Below are positions 8,102-17,074 of a DNA stretch of 40,330 bases, in pieces. Source of the stretch: Planctomycetota bacterium (GTDB taxonomy: Bacteria; Planctomycetota; JAJSAM01); NCBI GenBank assembly GCA_025459285.1, contig JALOQY010000003.1, positions 1 through 40,330 of the forward strand, given 5' to 3'. How positions within the stretch are numbered: the stretch's first letter is position 1; each line of letters starts with the position of its first letter. Under the pieces are notes generated by a model. That model was not told where the DNA came from, made no database searches, and worked only from the letters and a program-made list of their open reading frames with translations. A program made the translations under genes and the position numbers.

Positions 8102-9160
8102 CTAGTGGCCTTCCTTCGGCGGGGCGGGAGACCGGGGAAGCCCCTCGCCGGCGACCGAACGCCTCATGTCGGTATCGGCCTGGATGTTGCGCAGGCGGTA
8201 GTAGTCCATGATCCCGAGGTTGCCCGAGCGGAACGACTCGGCGATCGCCAGGGGGATCTCGGCTTCCGCCAGCACCACCTTCGCCCGGTTCGACTGAACC
8301 TCGGCCACCATCTCCTGTTCCAGCGCCACGGCCATCGCGCGGCGTTCCTCGGCCTTCGCCTGGGCGACGCGCTTGTCGGCGTCGGCCTGGTCCGCCTGGA
8401 GGCGGGCTCCGATGTTCTCGCCGACGTCCACGTCCGCGACGTCGATGGAGACGATCTCGAAGGAGGTGCCGGAATCGAGCCCCTTGCTCAACACCGCCTT
8501 GGAGATGCGATCGGGGTTCTCGAGGACTTCCTTGTGAGTGGAGGAGGAGCCGATGGCGGAGACGATGCCCTCGCCGACGCGGGCGATGATCGTCTCCTCC
8601 GTCGCGCCTCCGATCAGGCGGGCCAGGTGGGTCTTGACGGTCACGCGGGCCTTGCTCCGGAGCTGGATGCCGTCCTTGGCCACCGCGTCGAGCGTGTCGC
8701 GACCCTTCCGCGGGTCAGGACAGTCGATCACCTTGGGATTGACACAGGTCTGGACCGCCTCCAGCACGTTCCGGCCGGCGAGGTCGATGCCCGTGGCGAC
8801 CCGGAAGTCGAGCCCCAGTCCGGCCCGGTCGGCGGCGATGAGCGCCCGGATGACGTTCGGCACGTTGCCTCCGGCCAGGTAGTGCGCTTCGAGGGCCTTC
8901 GTCTCCACCGGGACGTCGGCCTGGACCGAGGTGATCTTCGCCTGGACGATCACCGCCGGGCTGACGCGCCGGAGGCTCATGGCGATGATCTGGAAGAACG
9001 AGATCTTCGCACCGGCCAGGTAGGCCTGCAGCCACAGGCCGAAGAAGCGGATCACGAAGAGGCCGGCCATGAGGATGATCAGCCCGACGACGACGATGAC
9101 GAGCCAGGGCCAGACCTCGCTGACCTGCGTCTTCAGGAGCATTGCGGGTACCGCGGTCAC
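8102..9160 (-). CDS. floA: Flotillin-like protein FloA
   Basis: [82 protein letters not shown] and Ala/Glu-rich C-terminal coil. Confidence 0.92.
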   Translation of the reverse strand: MTAVPAMLLKTQVSEVWPWLVIVVVGLIILMAGLFVIRFFGLWLQAYLAGAKISFFQIIAMSLRRVSPAVIVQAKITSVQADVPVETKALEAHYLAGGNVPNVIRALIAADRAGLGLDFRVATGIDLAGRNVLEAVQTCVNPKVIDCPDPRKGRDTLDAVAKDGIQLRSKARVTVKTHLARLIGGATEETIIARVGEGIVSAIGSSSTHKEVLENPDRISKAVLSKGLDSGTSFEIVSIDVADVDVGENIGARLQADQADADKRVAQAKAEERRAMAVALEQEMVAEVQSNRAKVVLAEAEIPLAIAESFRSGNLGIMDYYRLRNIQADTDMRRSVAGEGLPRSPAPPKEGH

Positions 9161-9648
9161 TGCTCACCTCCCTGTTGATCGTCCGCGAGGCGGACGAGGA
9201 TTCGATTTCCGGAACAGTCGATCACGACGATTCGGACGCCGGCTTCGGCGATCTCCCCCCGCGTCACGACGTCCACGCGCTTCCCGTCGATTTCCGCCAC
9301 TCCGCTGGGGCGGAGCAGGGAGAGCGCGACGCCCTCCTTTCCGAGGAAACCGGCGAGCGGGTCGACGCGGGGCCCGGCGGCGGGCGGCCCGGCCAGGATC
9401 ATGCTGCGGCCGAGCCCGGTCTTCGGGAAGACCCGGAAGCCCACCCAGAGCAGGAGGGGGATGCCGACCAGGGCGGCCCCCACCAGGACGAAGCCGAAGG
9501 TCGTGCTCGTGCGGAACCCGAAGACGAGCGAGCCAGCGAGACTGGCCAGCGAGGCGATGGTGAGGAGTCCCATGGAGGGGATGAATGCCTCCAGCAGCAC
9601 GAGCCCCATGGAGACGACCAGCAGGACGAGGGCGAGGGTCTGTTCCAT
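9157..9648 (-). CDS. NfeD-family membrane protein (short form)
   Basis: TM helices followed by OB-fold-like [50 protein letters not shown]; 4-bp overlap with floA. Confidence 0.85.
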   Translation of the reverse strand: MEQTLALVLLVVSMGLVLLEAFIPSMGLLTIASLASLAGSLVFGFRTSTTFGFVLVGAALVGIPLLLWVGFRVFPKTGLGRSMILAGPPAAGPRVDPLAGFLGKEGVALSLLRPSGVAEIDGKRVDVVTRGEIAEAGVRIVVIDCSGNRILVRLADDQQGGEQ

Positions 9649-9649
9649 G

Positions 9650-11158
9650 TCAGGCTTTCTTCACCACGATGGAGTTGCCCTCCGCTCGCACGACCCGGAT
9701 GGCCTGGCCGCGCTCGATGAAGTCTCCTTCGCTCACGGCGTCGAGGGGTTCCCCGTCCACCTCGATCCGCCCCGCGGGTCGCAACGTGGTCAAGGCGACG
9801 CCGGCGCGTCCCACGAGCGTGGCGGCGTGCGCCGAGGCGGGGGCCGCGCTCGCCGTGAGCGACGCCGCGCCACCGCCCGCCGGCGAAAGGATCAGGCGCC
9901 GGCCGATCGGGGTCCGCGGGAGGAACCGCGCGATGACGGCGGCGAGGATGATCGCTCCGATGAAGGCCGCCCCGAACTCCATCGCGAAGTCGCGGGGCCC
10001 GCGCAGGTCGAAGGGCCGGTCGCCGCGGGGGAACGCGTACTTCACGGACCCCATGTAGAGGCTCGCGACGATGAGCCCGAGGCCCGAAACCCCGGCGATC
10101 CCGAAGCCCGGTATCACGAAGAACTCGAGGATCAACAGGACCACCCCGAGGAGGAACAGCACGATCTCCAGTTCGGTGGCGATCCCGGCGATGGCCGAGG
10201 CCGAGAAGAAGAGGGCGAAGCAGATGATCGAGATGGCCCCGGGGACGCCGAAGCCCGGAGCCTTCAGCTCCATCCACAGAGCCACGATGCCGCCGAGGAA
10301 GAGGAGCGCCTTGATGGAGAGAAGGAACCGCGAGACACCCTCCGCCCAGGACTCCTCCAGCGTGGTCACGCGGCCTTCGGAAAGTCCCCAGCGCTCGAAG
10401 GCCTCGGCGCGGTTCTTCACGAGGGGCCCGGTGAAGCCGTACTCGAGGGCCTCGCGCGCGTGCAGGGTGAGGAGTTCGCCGGCCTTCACCACGACCCGCG
10501 AGCTCGCCGGTTCGCCGCGCGTCCGGGTGACGTCTTCGACTTCCGCGGGTTCGAGGTACTCGACGGTCCCGTCGGGGAACGAGACCCTCCGGACCTCCAT
10601 CTGCTCGGTGACCATCGCCTCGGCGAGCCGGCGCGGGTAGCCGTTGCGGTCGGCGTACTTGCGGAAGAGCGCGCGGAGGGGGGACTGGATCTTCTCGCCC
10701 ACGATCTCGATGCCCTGGGGGCCGACGAGGATGGGCTGGCAGTCCCCGAGGATCGCGCCGTCGCCCATGACGATGTCGCCGGCGGCGAGCGAGACGAGCG
10801 CCGCGCCGGAGTAGGCGCCCTTCAGGATCAGCGCGACACTGGGGATCTCGAGACCGTAGATGAGGTCGCCGAGATCGATGGAGGCGGAGACCGCTCCGCC
10901 CGGGGAGTCGACCTCGAAGATGATGAGGTCGGCCCCGGCGGCCTTCGCCGCCTCGATCCGGCGCTCCGCGGAGGCGAACAGCGTGTCGTCGATCTCGCGG
11001 TCGATGGGGATGAGGTACGGCCGGGCGTAGGGGCCGGTGTGGCGCGGTGTCCGCTCCGCGGCGGACAGGGCCACCGAAAGGCCGGTCAGGGCGACAAGCG
11101 AAACCAGGAGGATCCGGAAGGGACTCACACTCCGGATTGTAAGCGCGACAAGCCGCAA
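9650..11158 (-). CDS. NfeD-family membrane-bound ClpP-class serine protease (long form)
   Basis: FEVDSPGGAVSASIDLGDLIY...AYSGAALVSLAAGDIVMGDGAILGDCQPI protease domain, TMs, C-terminal GRAGVALTTLRPAGRIEVDGEPLDAVSEGDFIERGQAIRVVRAEGNSIVVKK. Confidence 0.88.
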   Translation of the reverse strand: MRLVALTIRSVSPFRILLVSLVALTGLSVALSAAERTPRHTGPYARPYLIPIDREIDDTLFASAERRIEAAKAAGADLIIFEVDSPGGAVSASIDLGDLIYGLEIPSVALILKGAYSGAALVSLAAGDIVMGDGAILGDCQPILVGPQGIEIVGEKIQSPLRALFRKYADRNGYPRRLAEAMVTEQMEVRRVSFPDGTVEYLEPAEVEDVTRTRGEPASSRVVVKAGELLTLHAREALEYGFTGPLVKNRAEAFERWGLSEGRVTTLEESWAEGVSRFLLSIKALLFLGGIVALWMELKAPGFGVPGAISIICFALFFSASAIAGIATELEIVLFLLGVVLLILEFFVIPGFGIAGVSGLGLIVASLYMGSVKYAFPRGDRPFDLRGPRDFAMEFGAAFIGAIILAAVIARFLPRTPIGRRLILSPAGGGAASLTASAAPASAHAATLVGRAGVALTTLRPAGRIEVDGEPLDAVSEGDFIERGQAIRVVRAEGNSIVVKKA

Positions 11159-11182
11159 ACCGGAAGCGGCACGGCCGGGGAA

Positions 11183-12685
11183 TCAGCGAACGAGCCGGTC
11201 CGCCCGGAAATCCTCTCCGGTCATCGACCCCCGGAAGTGCCGGATGCACTGGGTGGCTTTCCAGTAGTCCATGAGGCTTTCGGCGGTCCAGGTGAAGCGC
11301 CGCTTGAAGGGATACTCGACGGATCCCGGACCCGCTTCGGGGAGATCGTGGCCGATCACGATGACCACCGGTCGCCCGCTCCCGGCGCGGACCCGGCGGG
11401 CCGCGGCCAGCAGATCGGCGAGGTCGAGGTCCGCGCGGGAGCCGGTCTCGAAACGGACCCGGCGGCCGAAGCGGTCCTCCCGGACGATGTAGATGTCGTT
11501 TCGCGCGTGGTAGGGCAGGGCCTCGATCAGGAAGTCCGGCTCGGCGAGGATCACGGCGTCTTCGAGATCCGGATCGGAGGCGAGGACCTCGGCGAGGGCT
11601 CTCGTCATGCTGTGGGGGCCGGTCAGGTCCGCGACCACCGGGCGGACCGCCGCGACGGCCTGCACGCCGAGGAGGACGGGGATCGCCCCGAGTACGGCGG
11701 CACGGTGGAGCGCGCGGGCGAAGGGTCGTCCGCGCGCCGCCCCGGCGAGGACCGTGGCGTGGAGGAAGAGGAGGAACAGGTAGAGCATGCCCTGGTGGCG
11801 CGCGGAGGCCGTGTAGAACTCCGTGGAGGCGGCGAACGCCACGATGCCGAGCAGGGCCGCGACCGCCGCGGCGGGGCGCACCAGGAGCCCGGCGGCGACA
11901 AGGAGGAGCGGGATCAGGCGCAGCGCGGGCGGCAGGCCGGGCAGGAGGCCGTCGAGGGTGGACGGGAGGTTCGCGGTGCCGCGGGCCGCTAGCGCCACGA
12001 GATCGAGGAGGCCGGTTGGGGCGGCCCTCAGGACCAGAGTGTCCCCGGCGGGCCGGATCACCGCCGCGGCGCCGAGCAGAGCGCCGGCGAAGAGGAGCAT
12101 CGCCGCGAGGGTCGCGCGGGGGCGGCGGAGGGGGAAGGCGTCGGTGAGCCAGTAGAGGGCGAGCAGAGCGGCGAAAAGGGCGGCGTGGGCGTTGACGTTC
12201 GCGAGCGCGGCGAGGGCGAGGCCGGGGAGGAGCGGCTGCTCGTGCCGCCGCGGCCAGAGGACGGCGAGGACGGCGAAGAGGAGGAAGCCGAGCGAGTAGT
12301 TCTGGGAGACGACGGGGTACTCGTGGAGGGTCAGCGCGCCGAAGACGAACAGCGCCCGGAGCCAGCGGTTCCCCGGGCCCCGGAGGAGGATCAGGAGGAC
12401 CGCCGCCGCGGAGCAGGCGAGGCTCAGGACCTTGATCGAGGCCGGTCCGAAGGCGGGCGCCGCCGCGCGGATCAGGGCGTACCAGAGCCCCGGGTGGCCC
12501 TCGTTCCGGAGGACCCGGGGCAGGTCGAAGAGCGAGTCGGCCTCCATCGCGGTCGTGTAGGCCCGCACCTCGTCCCGCCACGGTTCGTGCGCCACCGCGA
12601 GGGGGATCGTCAGCGCGAGCCACGCCGCGAAGACCGCGAACGGGAAGGTCCGCCGGAAGAAGGGAGCCTCGGGCCGCGCGCGCAT
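11183..12685 (-). CDS. Polytopic membrane protein, possible GT-C-fold glycosyltransferase-like
   Basis: Many TM helices; N-terminal EPWRDEVRAYTTAMEADSLFDLPRVLRNEGHPGLWYALI resembles GT39/GT83-type loop 1 with Asp-Glu. Confidence 0.6.
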   Translation of the reverse strand: MRARPEAPFFRRTFPFAVFAAWLALTIPLAVAHEPWRDEVRAYTTAMEADSLFDLPRVLRNEGHPGLWYALIRAAAPAFGPASIKVLSLACSAAAVLLILLRGPGNRWLRALFVFGALTLHEYPVVSQNYSLGFLLFAVLAVLWPRRHEQPLLPGLALAALANVNAHAALFAALLALYWLTDAFPLRRPRATLAAMLLFAGALLGAAAVIRPAGDTLVLRAAPTGLLDLVALAARGTANLPSTLDGLLPGLPPALRLIPLLLVAAGLLVRPAAAVAALLGIVAFAASTEFYTASARHQGMLYLFLLFLHATVLAGAARGRPFARALHRAAVLGAIPVLLGVQAVAAVRPVVADLTGPHSMTRALAEVLASDPDLEDAVILAEPDFLIEALPYHARNDIYIVREDRFGRRVRFETGSRADLDLADLLAAARRVRAGSGRPVVIVIGHDLPEAGPGSVEYPFKRRFTWTAESLMDYWKATQCIRHFRGSMTGEDFRADRLVR

Positions 12686-12799
12686 GGTCCGGCGAGGGTA
12701 CGCGGTGCGGGCCGCCCGCCGCAACGCCAAAGAGCGGGACGCTCCTCTGTTCCGTCCCGGCGGAACGCTATCCTGCGGCGTCCCGTGCGGGAGAAGACC

Positions 12800-13717
12800 A
12801 TGTCCGAAACCAGATACCCCGCCCCCCCGACGCCCCTCGTTCCATTGCGCCTCGAGGCCGACGGCCCGGTCATCTGGTGCAAGCTCGAGTACTTGAACGC
12901 GAGCGGATCCACGAAGGACCGAATCGCCTCCTACATCCTCGGCAAGGCGCTCACGCGGGGGGAGGTCGCGCCCGGAGGCTGGGTGGTGGAGGCGTCGAGC
13001 GGCTCCACCAGCATCGCCATGGCCCTGTGCTGCGCCCGGATGGGGCTCCGGTTCACCGCCGTGATGCCCGAGGGGGTGAGCGGGGAGCGGGTCCTGATGA
13101 TCCGGGCCTACGGGGCGGAGGTCGTCCTGTCTCCGCGCGCGGACGGCATCCACGGAGCGCTTCGCGAGGCGCAGCGGATCGCCGGGGAGACGGGGGCCTT
13201 CCTGCCGCGCCAGTTCAGCAACCGGGACAACGCCGAGGCCCATCGTCGCGGCACCGCGGAGGAGATCCTCGGGCAACTCCCAGGGGGACGGGTGGACGCC
13301 GTCGTGAGCGGGGTGGGCACGGGCGGCACGCTGGTGGGGCTCTTCCGCGGCTTCACCGACCACGGCTGTGCCGTTCGGCCGTTCTGCGCCCGTCCCGTCA
13401 CCGGGGATGTGGTCTCCGACGTCGAGTGCTGCTGCTTCAGCGCGCGGATCCCCGGGGTGATGGAGGGGCTCTCCACGCTCTACCAGCCCTCCCGGCTGAA
13501 GGGCCTCGTCGAGATCGAGGTGGAGGACGAGGAGGCGCTCGACGTCGCCCGGCGGCTGATCCGGCTGGGCTACCCCGTGGGGCCCAGTTCCGGCCTCAAC
13601 CACCGGGCCGCGCAACTGGCGGCCCGGCAGCTCCCGCCCGACTCCGTGATCGTCACCGTCTTTCCGGACCGGATGGAGCGCTATTTCTCCACGGAGCTTT
13701 TCGCGCCCTACCGGTGA
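12800..13717 (+). CDS. PLP-dependent CysK/Cds1-like enzyme
   Basis: KLEYLNASGSTKDRIASYIL (PLP lysine), VVEASSGSTSIAMALCCARMG, VSGVGTGGTLVG, GYPVGPSSGLN. Confidence 0.82.
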   Translation: MSETRYPAPPTPLVPLRLEADGPVIWCKLEYLNASGSTKDRIASYILGKALTRGEVAPGGWVVEASSGSTSIAMALCCARMGLRFTAVMPEGVSGERVLMIRAYGAEVVLSPRADGIHGALREAQRIAGETGAFLPRQFSNRDNAEAHRRGTAEEILGQLPGGRVDAVVSGVGTGGTLVGLFRGFTDHGCAVRPFCARPVTGDVVSDVECCCFSARIPGVMEGLSTLYQPSRLKGLVEIEVEDEEALDVARRLIRLGYPVGPSSGLNHRAAQLAARQLPPDSVIVTVFPDRMERYFSTELFAPYR

Positions 13718-13733
13718 TCCGGATCCCCCCCCC

Positions 13734-13792
13734 GCTTGTCGGGGTGATGGGTCGCCGCAGAGTGATCAACCGTGGCCCCCACAGGCTGCCCG
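13734..13792 (-). repeat. R1 palindromic element, copy 4 (antisense, diverged)
   Basis: Minus strand GCAGCCTGTGGGGGCCACGGTTGATCACTCTGCGGCGACCCATCACCCCGACAAGC aligns to copy 3. Confidence 0.65.
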
Positions 13793-13920
13793 CCGCCATC
13801 GCGGCCCGTTTCCCCGGCGCCGTGGTCCGCCGGGGACCTGTTCGCACCGCGAGTGCCGTGAGCCGTTAGAATCAGGGTCCGGCATCCCGCGCGGCGGACC
13901 GCTCGGGAGAGGAGGTCGTG

Positions 13921-15921
13921 ATGAGGTTCCCCCTGGCGATGCTCATCCTGCTGTCGATCACGGCGGTCGCCGTGGCGGCCGGTGACTCCCCCCTCGATGA
14001 AGCGGACCGCGCGGCCTTCGCGTGGTTCGACGGGATCGGGCTTCCCTCCTGCGCGGGCCTCCCGTTCGTCCGCGTGGACATGGTCTTCCAGGCCCGGGAA
14101 GGAAAGTCGCAGATCCTGACGGATGGAGGTTTCCTCCTCTCGGAGGACGACAGTGGGTGGACCCTGCTCGGCGCGAATCTCTGGTCGCGCACGATCCCGA
14201 AGCGGCAGGAGGGAGTGTCGGCCACCCTCGAGCGCCTCGACCTGAAGATGGTCGCCGCCTCCGAGATCGCGCGGATCCGGAGCCAGATCGAGGGCACGTC
14301 CGGGGAAGAGCTCGGGGGCCGGCTCGGCTGGGTCATGCGCGAGGGCATCGGCGAGCACGCGTCCATCCTCGGATTCGCCCGGCATTGCGCCGAGAACGGG
14401 CTCGAGGCCGAGGCGCACGACCTGCTGGCCCTCGCGCGCCGGCTTCCGCACCTGCGGGACGGCTCGCCGATCACGGGCCCCATCGAGAAGGTGGCGGCGG
14501 AGCAACTCGGGGAGTCCGTGCTCTGGGGCATCACGCTCCAGTTCGAGGACCTGACCGTGACGAGGGAGAAACTGCTCGAGAGACTGCGCGCGCACCTGCG
14601 GAGCTTCCCCGAGAGCACGCATCGGCCAATGGTCGAGGAGGCGGTGCGGATCCTCGCCGCGATGGTCGCGGAGGACGCCGCCCACCGTGGCCTCTCCGCC
14701 GAGGAACTCGCCGCTCTTCCCGTCGCCGGGAGAGTCCGCGAACTGGTCTTCCGCCTCCGTGACCAGCACGGGGGCCAGTTCATGCAGCCGGGTTCGCCGA
14801 GCATCTACTGCTTCGACGACGCGGAGGACGCCCGCTCGCCGGCCCGCGCGCTCGAGACACTCGGGTTCGACGCCGTCCCCGCCCTCATCGAGGCGCTCGA
14901 CGACGAGCGGTTCACCCGCACCGTCGGCTTCTGGCGGAACTTCTGCTTCTCGCACTACGTCGTGCGCGTCGGGGACGCGGCGAGGGAGATCCTCGAGGAC
15001 GTCACCGGCCAGCGCTTCTGGCACACCAAGTACACGGCGGGTTCGATGATCAAGGACGGGGAGGGGAAGGCGACGAAGGAGAAGTACCGCGCGTGGTGGC
15101 GGGAGTGCACGGAGTTCCGCGAACCCCTGCGGGCTCTCGCCGCGGAGCGCGATCCGGCCCGCCGGGTCGAGCTCGCCCGCGCGATCCCCGACCGCGGCCC
15201 CGGTCTGATCCCCGGGGGACCGGAGGACGCGCTCTGGGGGACGGGTCGCTTCGCCGCGGCGCTGCCGGGCGTCGAACCCGACGCCGCGAAGGAACTCCTC
15301 CGGGTCCTCATGGCCGAGTCGCCCCACCCGAGGACGCGGGCGCTGGCGGCATGGGGGCTCCTCGACCTCGGCGACCGGGGCGGGGTGCCCGCGATGGCGG
15401 CGCTCTGGAAGTCGCTCGACGCCGGGGCGCGCATCGACCCGCTCCGGGGCGGGGCGGTGGCCTCCTTCCTCGCCTCCTGCGGAGCCCCCGAGGCTCTTGC
15501 CGCTCTCGCCGGGGGCCTCGACTCCGAGCCGGCCGGCGTGCGCGAGATCGTGCTCCTCGCCTTCGCCGATGGCGGCTTGGGGGCGGTCCGAGGCTTCGCG
15601 GGCGGCCCCGAGGGCGGCCTCCGGGAGCGGTGGTCGCTCGCGGGCGAGGCGGAGCGGACGGCCGAGCGCATCGTGGGCGGAAGGCTGCGCGACCTCGAGG
15701 AGGACCCCCTCGACCGGATCCCGCACCAGCTCATCGCGGAGCTCGACAGGAGCTTCGACGTCGGCCGCCGCATCGCCGACGCGGCCATCCGCATCCTCGG
15801 CCGGCGCTGGCCGAAGATCTTCCCGTACAACGACTCGCCCGGCATCTCCGCCGAGGAGTGGGAGCGGCTGCGGACGACCTTCCTCGCGACCTTCGAGTCG
15901 AGGCTCCTGAAGTCGCGTTGA
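13921..15921 (+). CDS. Secreted HEAT-like/alpha-helical hypothetical protein
   Basis: Signal peptide MRFPLAMLILLSITAVAVAAG; long Ala/Leu-rich ORF with uniformly G/C third positions. Confidence 0.7.
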   Translation: MRFPLAMLILLSITAVAVAAGDSPLDEADRAAFAWFDGIGLPSCAGLPFVRVDMVFQAREGKSQILTDGGFLLSEDDSGWTLLGANLWSRTIPKRQEGVSATLERLDLKMVAASEIARIRSQIEGTSGEELGGRLGWVMREGIGEHASILGFARHCAENGLEAEAHDLLALARRLPHLRDGSPITGPIEKVAAEQLGESVLWGITLQFEDLTVTREKLLERLRAHLRSFPESTHRPMVEEAVRILAAMVAEDAAHRGLSAEELAALPVAGRVRELVFRLRDQHGGQFMQPGSPSIYCFDDAEDARSPARALETLGFDAVPALIEALDDERFTRTVGFWRNFCFSHYVVRVGDAAREILEDVTGQRFWHTKYTAGSMIKDGEGKATKEKYRAWWRECTEFREPLRALAAERDPARRVELARAIPDRGPGLIPGGPEDALWGTGRFAAALPGVEPDAAKELLRVLMAESPHPRTRALAAWGLLDLGDRGGVPAMAALWKSLDAGARIDPLRGGAVASFLASCGAPEALAALAGGLDSEPAGVREIVLLAFADGGLGAVRGFAGGPEGGLRERWSLAGEAERTAERIVGGRLRDLEEDPLDRIPHQLIAELDRSFDVGRRIADAAIRILGRRWPKIFPYNDSPGISAEEWERLRTTFLATFESRLLKSR

Positions 15922-16009
15922 CGGCCCGGGGCGGCGCGCGGTCACGCTCGAAGTCGAGAGCCGCTGGCCTGGACCCTCGATGGAAGTCCGAGACGAAGCC
16001 GCGAAGGAG

Positions 16010-16174
16010 TCAAGAAGACGTCGAGTCCGACCGCGGCGAGACTGGAGCGGTTCCGCGACCATGTCCAGGCACTCCAGAAGCGGCATCGGCAGGAGAGATG
16101 ACCTTGGAGAGGGCGGATCCAACGAGGATGAGTCCAATGACGCGCCGGGTCGTTGCTGGCTGAGACTTCCCCAT
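16010..16174 (-). pseudogene. Possible truncated DoxX/MauE-like membrane protein N-terminus
   Basis: MGKSQPATTRRVIGLILVGSALSKVISPADA resembles a MauE/DoxX first helix; start overlaps the upstream stop (TAATG); the frame then loses a protein-like character. Confidence 0.35.
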
Positions 16175-17004
16175 TATCTGCCCATGTTGCGCCGGAAGCA
16201 CTCCATCCATTCCGACTTCCGCCTCGTCACTTCCTCACGCATCTCCGCCAGCTCGGCGAGCCTCGGATCATCCGACTCCTCGATCAGGATCAGGTGCCCA
16301 CCCAGCCGATAGTACGCCAATGCTGCCGGCTTCGCCCTGCTCAGGAGCTTCTGCTGCGCAACCTCAAACCCGACCTGCAGGATACGTTTCTCGTTGAGAG
16401 TGAGTTCTTCTTCGAACTCCCACAGCTTGCTCTCCAGCGCCTCCCGATCCTGAGAAGTGAGGGAGAACTCACTCGCCAGGAGCTGCGCCCATCCCGACGA
16501 ATCAACCAGACGACCCGGTTGGGTTCCCCGCATCTCGCCCAGGTGCGAGGGGCGAACCAGGCCCATGCTGGAGATCTGGCTGGGTGGAACCACCTCTCCA
16601 ACCTTCTCCCAGATACCGACTTTCCTGATAGCCGCGGCCTTTATGTGCGGTGGAAGATCGTTGTCCGCCGCCAAGCCCGCCAGGAGTGACTTCCAGTCCC
16701 GAGGAGCGCCGGAGAGCCCGAGAGCAGCCTGTTGCCAGTCAAGACCCGACAGCACCCTCGCCGCGGGAAGCGGCGGGTCGCCTCCTTCTCCAGGCGCATC
16801 CGTCGAGAGAATCCGGTCTCCCGCTCTTCCGACTTCCTGATCGGCGAGCGCCTCCTCCTGTGGCTCTCCCGATCCGGACTCCGACGGACGGCAGGGGGGA
16901 GGGGCAGGCGCTGGACTCCGGAGCCCTTCTCCGACGAACAGCCCGGCAAGGAAGGCGACCGTCCCGAAAACCAGTAGAGGCAGCGCGTTTCTCGACGAAG
17001 ACAT
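16174..17004 (-). CDS. Membrane-anchored hypothetical protein
   Basis: MSSSRNALPLLVFGTVAFLAGLFVGEG TM anchor; helical C-terminus; relaxed codon usage relative to neighbours. Confidence 0.65.
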   Translation of the reverse strand: MSSSRNALPLLVFGTVAFLAGLFVGEGLRSPAPAPPPCRPSESGSGEPQEEALADQEVGRAGDRILSTDAPGEGGDPPLPAARVLSGLDWQQAALGLSGAPRDWKSLLAGLAADNDLPPHIKAAAIRKVGIWEKVGEVVPPSQISSMGLVRPSHLGEMRGTQPGRLVDSSGWAQLLASEFSLTSQDREALESKLWEFEEELTLNEKRILQVGFEVAQQKLLSRAKPAALAYYRLGGHLILIEESDDPRLAELAEMREEVTRRKSEWMECFRRNMGR

Positions 17005-17074
17005 GGATTCCTCTCCCCAGGTGAAAGCGATTCTCCGGTCACTGACTTCCAGAGGCTCACGGCTGCCCTGAATT

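Noticed and set aside
9399-12623. 1074-aa minus ORF and 863-aa + ORF 9401..11992
   Set aside because: Arg/Pro/Gly- or Asp/Glu/Gly-rich shadow translations of the NfeD and GT-like genes; typical high-GC artefacts.
13708-16137. 809-aa minus ORF
   Set aside because: Antisense shadow of the 13921-15921 gene.
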